Positions 4,886-7,628 of a stretch of DNA of 7,628 bases are shown one piece after another. The DNA comes from Candidatus Latescibacterota bacterium. Its GTDB lineage: Bacteria > Latescibacterota > UBA2968 > UBA8231. A model generated the notes under the pieces. It ran no database searches. It saw only the letters and a program-made list of their open reading frames with translations, and was not told where the DNA came from. Each line of letters opens with the position of its first letter. Within the stretch, counting starts at the first letter, position 1. The stretch spans positions 1-7,628 of the forward strand of contig JAJDTN010000371.1 in NCBI GenBank assembly GCA_022827165.1. The letters run 5' to 3'. The position numbers and the translations under genes are program-made.

Positions 4886-6769
4886 ATGGCGAAACGCAAG
4901 AGCGGCACCAGGTCGAAGGACGTGACCCGCCGGGGGGACATCCCCCGCACCTTCGAGACCCGGACGGGGGAGTTCAACTACACGCGCCAGGAGTCGATGG
5001 TGCCCATGCGCGACGGCGTGAAGCTCTTCACGCTGATCTTCATCCCCGAGGGCGCGTCGCGGAAGATGCCGATCGTGCTCACGCGCACGCCGTACGACGC
5101 CAAGGACCGCGGCACCCGTTCCCACAGTCCCGACATCGCCATGGTCCTGCCCCCGGCTGACGAGGACCTCGTGCGCGATGGCTACATCCTCGTCTACCAG
5201 GACGTGCGCGGGCGCTTCGGCTCCAAGGGCAAGTACACCATGACCATGCCGGTGCGCGGCCCCTTCAACGAAGGCGAGGTCGACCAGGTCACCGACGCCT
5301 GGGACACGGTGGAGTGGCTGGTGCAGAACGTGGAGGGCAACAACGGCCGCGTCGGCATCACCGGCACCTCCTACGACGGCCTCCTCACCCTCATGGCCCT
5401 CATCGACCCCCACCCGGCGCTGAAGGCGGCGGTCCCCGTCAACCCCATGGTCGACTCCTGGCTCGGGGACGACTTCTACCGCCACGGGGCTTTCCGCACC
5501 GTCATGCTCCAGTACGTCTACCGCCAGACCTCGACGAAGAACGCCAGCCACTCCATCCCCTGGGGCTACCGCGACCACTACCAGGCCGTCCTCGAGGCCG
5601 GCTCGATCGGCGAGCTGGGCCGCCGTTACGGGGCCGACCGGCTGCCGGCCTGGAGGCGCCTGCTGGACCACCCGGCGTACGACGACTACTGGAAGGACCA
5701 GGCCCTGCAGGAGCACCTGGCCCGGGCGCCGCGGCGGGTGCCCGTCCTCAGCGTGCACAGCCTCTTCGACGCCGAGGACCTCTACGGCGCCGTGCTCAGC
5801 CACGCGGCCCTGGCGAAGAACGACCCCCGGGGGGCGCGCACCCACCTGGTCATCGGGCCCTGGTCGCACGCGCAGACCTGGGGCGAGGGCTCCGCCCTCG
5901 GAAGCCTCAAATGGGGGGAGGACACGGGCCTGCGCTTCCGCCGCGACATGCTCAAGCCCTTCTGGGACCGCCACCTCAAGCGCAAGCGGCCGGCCGAGCC
6001 GCTGCCGCGGGTGCAGGCCTTCGAGACCGGGAGCAACCGCTGGCGCCAGTACCGGAGCTGGCCGCCGGTGCAGGAGACCGAGCCCCGGCGGCTCTACCTG
6101 CAGCCGGAGGGGGGCCTCTCCTTCGACGCGCCCGCCGCCGGCGACAGCTGCACCGAGTACGTCTCGGACCCCGCCAGCCCCGTGCCCTACCGGGTGCGCC
6201 CGATCATCCCGCCCTTCGCCGGGGAAGGCACCTGGTTCCGCTGGCTGGTCGACGATCAGCGGCCGTTCTCCGACCGCACCGACGTCCTCGTCTTCGTCAG
6301 CGAAACTCTCCGGGAGCCCCTCACCCTGAGCGGTGAGCCGTCGGCCACCCTCTTCGCCTCGACCACGGGCACCGACGCCGACTGGGTGGTCAAGCTCATC
6401 GACCTCTACCCCGACGAGGTTCCGGCGGACCGGGACATGGGCGGCTACCAGTTCATGATCTCCGGCGACATCCTGCGCGGCCGCTACCGCGAGAGCTTCG
6501 AGGAGGCGGCGCCGATCCCGCCCGGGCAGGTGCTGCCCTACCGCGTCCTCATGCCCCACGTGAACCACACATTTCTGCCGGGGCACCGCGTCATGGTGCA
6601 CGTGCAGAGCTCGTGGTTCCCGGTCTGCGACCGCAACCCGCAGACCTTCGTGGAGCAGATCGCCTGGGCCCGTCCCGAGGACTTCAAGAAGGCGACCCAC
6701 GCCATCCACCACGACCGCGAGGCAGCCAGCTTCCTCGAGCTGCCCGTGCGCAAGGGAGATCAACCGTGA
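4886..6769 (+). CDS. CocE/NonD (S15) family hydrolase resembling alpha-amino acid ester hydrolase
   Basis: A 627-residue alpha/beta-hydrolase of the CocE/NonD, X-Pro dipeptidyl-peptidase S15 family. It has an alpha/beta-hydrolase core with cap (about 30-385) and a C-terminal jelly-roll (about 400-620). The nucleophile motif is GTSYDG (160-165, S162). By alignment with alpha-amino acid ester hydrolases (AEH) from memory, D295 and H328 (GPWSH) complete the triad, and Y70 (RTPY) is a likely oxyanion residue. The AEH carboxylate cluster that binds the substrate alpha-amino group also appears intact: D196 (GDDF), E297 and D298 (FDAEDLYGA). The stretch DPHPALKA...NPMVDSW is AEH-like too. The expected activity is hydrolysis or acyl transfer of alpha-amino acid esters or amides; a peptidase or other esterase role is possible. 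Known AEHs are usually exported, but this N-terminus (MAKRKSGTRSKDV) has no signal peptide. The ATG at 4886 is preceded by GGGGA eight bases upstream. The stop overlaps the next gene's GTG. Confidence 0.9.
   Translation: MAKRKSGTRSKDVTRRGDIPRTFETRTGEFNYTRQESMVPMRDGVKLFTLIFIPEGASRKMPIVLTRTPYDAKDRGTRSHSPDIAMVLPPADEDLVRDGYILVYQDVRGRFGSKGKYTMTMPVRGPFNEGEVDQVTDAWDTVEWLVQNVEGNNGRVGITGTSYDGLLTLMALIDPHPALKAAVPVNPMVDSWLGDDFYRHGAFRTVMLQYVYRQTSTKNASHSIPWGYRDHYQAVLEAGSIGELGRRYGADRLPAWRRLLDHPAYDDYWKDQALQEHLARAPRRVPVLSVHSLFDAEDLYGAVLSHAALAKNDPRGARTHLVIGPWSHAQTWGEGSALGSLKWGEDTGLRFRRDMLKPFWDRHLKRKRPAEPLPRVQAFETGSNRWRQYRSWPPVQETEPRRLYLQPEGGLSFDAPAAGDSCTEYVSDPASPVPYRVRPIIPPFAGEGTWFRWLVDDQRPFSDRTDVLVFVSETLREPLTLSGEPSATLFASTTGTDADWVVKLIDLYPDEVPADRDMGGYQFMISGDILRGRYRESFEEAAPIPPGQVLPYRVLMPHVNHTFLPGHRVMVHVQSSWFPVCDRNPQTFVEQIAWARPEDFKKATHAIHHDREAASFLELPVRKGDQP
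6752..6758 (+). promoter_or_regulatory. Shine-Dalgarno site (AAGGGAG) of the enolase-superfamily gene
   Basis: AAGGGAG lies seven bases before the GTG at 6766, inside the last codons of the hydrolase gene. It supports the GTG start, which overlaps the hydrolase stop as GTGA, and indicates coupled translation. Confidence 0.75.
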
Positions 6770-7628
6770 AAGTCGAATCGATCGAGCTGACCCTCCTCGA
6801 CGTCCCCTTCACGAAGCACACCGGCAAGCACATGCAGTACTGGCTCCCCCACTGGCGCATCGTGCAGATCTGCCGGCTCACCATGAGCAACGGCGTCGTC
6901 GGCTTCGGCGAGACGATCCCCAACTACACCTGGGCCAAGGTGCCCGAGGGGATCGAGGAGCGCGTCCTGGGCCGCGAGGCGGACGAGCTGATGTGGGAGG
7001 ACGACCTCGGCGCCGGCGTGCAGATGGCCCTCTTCGACGCCGTGGGCAAGCACGAGAGCGTGCCCGTCCACAAGCTCCTGGGTTCCCAGATGCGCGACTA
7101 CGCGCCCCTGTCGTGGTGGGCCATGGACATGCCGCCCCGGGACTGGGCCCGCCAGTGCCGCGCCGCCGTGAAGGCGGGGTACATGTCGGCCAAGCTGAAG
7201 GCGCGCACCTGGTACGACATGCACGCCGGGATCCGGGCCATCCTCGAGGTGGTGCCGCCCCAGTTCCGCCTCGACCTCGACTACAACTCGACCCTGGACA
7301 ACACCTCCAACGCCGTGGAGCATCTCAAGTCCCTCGAGCGCTACGAGCAGGTCGCCATGATCGAGAGCCCCATCCCCCAGAGCGACGTGCCCGGCAACAG
7401 GCAGATCCGCCGGCGCGTGGACCGGGCCGTGGCCATGCACTTCGGCCAGCCGCCGATCGAGACCGCCCTGGCCGAGGACGTGACCGACGGCTTCGTCGTC
7501 TCCGGCGGCGCCAGCCAGGTCCGCTCGCAGTCGGAGATCACCCATTCCGCCAACAAGCCCTTCTGGCTGCAGCTCGTGGGCACCGGCATCACCACCACCT
7601 GGGCCGCCCACCTCGGCGCCGTCTGCCC
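6766..7628 (+). CDS. Enolase-superfamily (mandelate racemase/muconate lactonizing enzyme-like) protein, C-terminus missing
   Basis: The first 287 residues of an enolase-superfamily protein cut by the right edge; whole members have about 350-400. The N-terminal capping domain (1 to about 110) has MKVESIELTLLDVPF, SNGVVGFGE and GVQMALFDAVGKH. The barrel then shows SAKLKAR (141-147) with the KxK pair K143/K145, LDLDYN (169-174) with metal ligand D172, and MIESPIP (198-204) with ligand E200. Members form an enolate by removing a proton next to a carboxylate, giving racemases, epimerases, dehydratases and cycloisomerases. The next strand reads AVAMHFGQPP (221-230) where most members have an Asp/Glu third Mg ligand (DE-type motif). 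The following strand, GFVVSGGAS (242-250), lacks the usual catalytic Lys/Asp. The reaction is therefore unclear. The GTG start overlaps the hydrolase stop by 4 bp and has a good Shine-Dalgarno, so the two products probably act on linked substrates. Confidence 0.87.
   Translation, partial: MKVESIELTLLDVPFTKHTGKHMQYWLPHWRIVQICRLTMSNGVVGFGETIPNYTWAKVPEGIEERVLGREADELMWEDDLGAGVQMALFDAVGKHESVPVHKLLGSQMRDYAPLSWWAMDMPPRDWARQCRAAVKAGYMSAKLKARTWYDMHAGIRAILEVVPPQFRLDLDYNSTLDNTSNAVEHLKSLERYEQVAMIESPIPQSDVPGNRQIRRRVDRAVAMHFGQPPIETALAEDVTDGFVVSGGASQVRSQSEITHSANKPFWLQLVGTGITTTWAAHLGAVC

Noticed and set aside
4856..6763. 635-codon minus-strand open frame opposite the hydrolase gene
   Set aside because: It is a GC-driven shadow: the product is Val/Gly/Leu/His-rich without motifs, and the plus strand encodes an intact S15-family enzyme.
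6760..7611. 283-codon minus-strand open frame opposite the enolase-superfamily gene
   Set aside because: It is an antisense shadow with no motifs. The plus-strand frame has the enolase-superfamily barrel signatures and a good ribosome site.

Overview
The window is very GC-rich, with strong G/C bias at third codon positions, and it is almost fully coding. I see six protein genes, two of them cut by the window ends, and no RNA genes, mobile elements or CRISPR array. The lineage hint is the secreted protein at 160..1695, which ends in a YPNPFN...GVYILRLRAGG...KVMVLR tail. Tails of this kind (type IX secretion sorting domain / FlgD-like Ig fold) are typical of FCB-group bacteria and related high-GC candidate phyla (for example Eisenbacteria-, Krumholzibacteriota-, Latescibacterota- or Gemmatimonadota-like genomes). 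The assignment is an inference from one domain plus base composition.

The minus strand (4767 down to 1) carries four tightly packed genes, read right to left. The first encodes a 714-residue fusion of a DUF455 ferritin-like di-iron domain to an ATP-grasp-like domain. The second is a PhzF-family isomerase, whose ATG overlaps the stop of the fusion gene. After a 65-bp gap holding two small hairpins comes a 511-residue exported protein with a probable beta-propeller-like body and a C-terminal sorting domain. The last is the N-terminus of a cysteine synthase-type PLP enzyme, cut by the left edge. Spacing and overlaps suggest one operon.

The plus strand starts from a 118-bp divergent intergenic region. 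It carries a CocE/NonD (peptidase S15) hydrolase whose catalytic residues match alpha-amino acid ester hydrolases. A 4-bp GTGA overlap couples it to an enolase-superfamily (mandelate racemase/muconate lactonizing enzyme-like) gene that runs off the right edge. Two expected active-site positions in that protein look substituted.

Taken together, the minus-strand set (di-iron domain, ATP-grasp, PhzF isomerase, PLP enzyme) looks like a small uncharacterised amino-acid- or peptide-modifying pathway. The plus-strand pair looks like hydrolysis of an amino-acyl ester or peptide coupled to an enolase-type racemase, lyase or epimerase. The domain identities are well supported; the pathway readings are inference.
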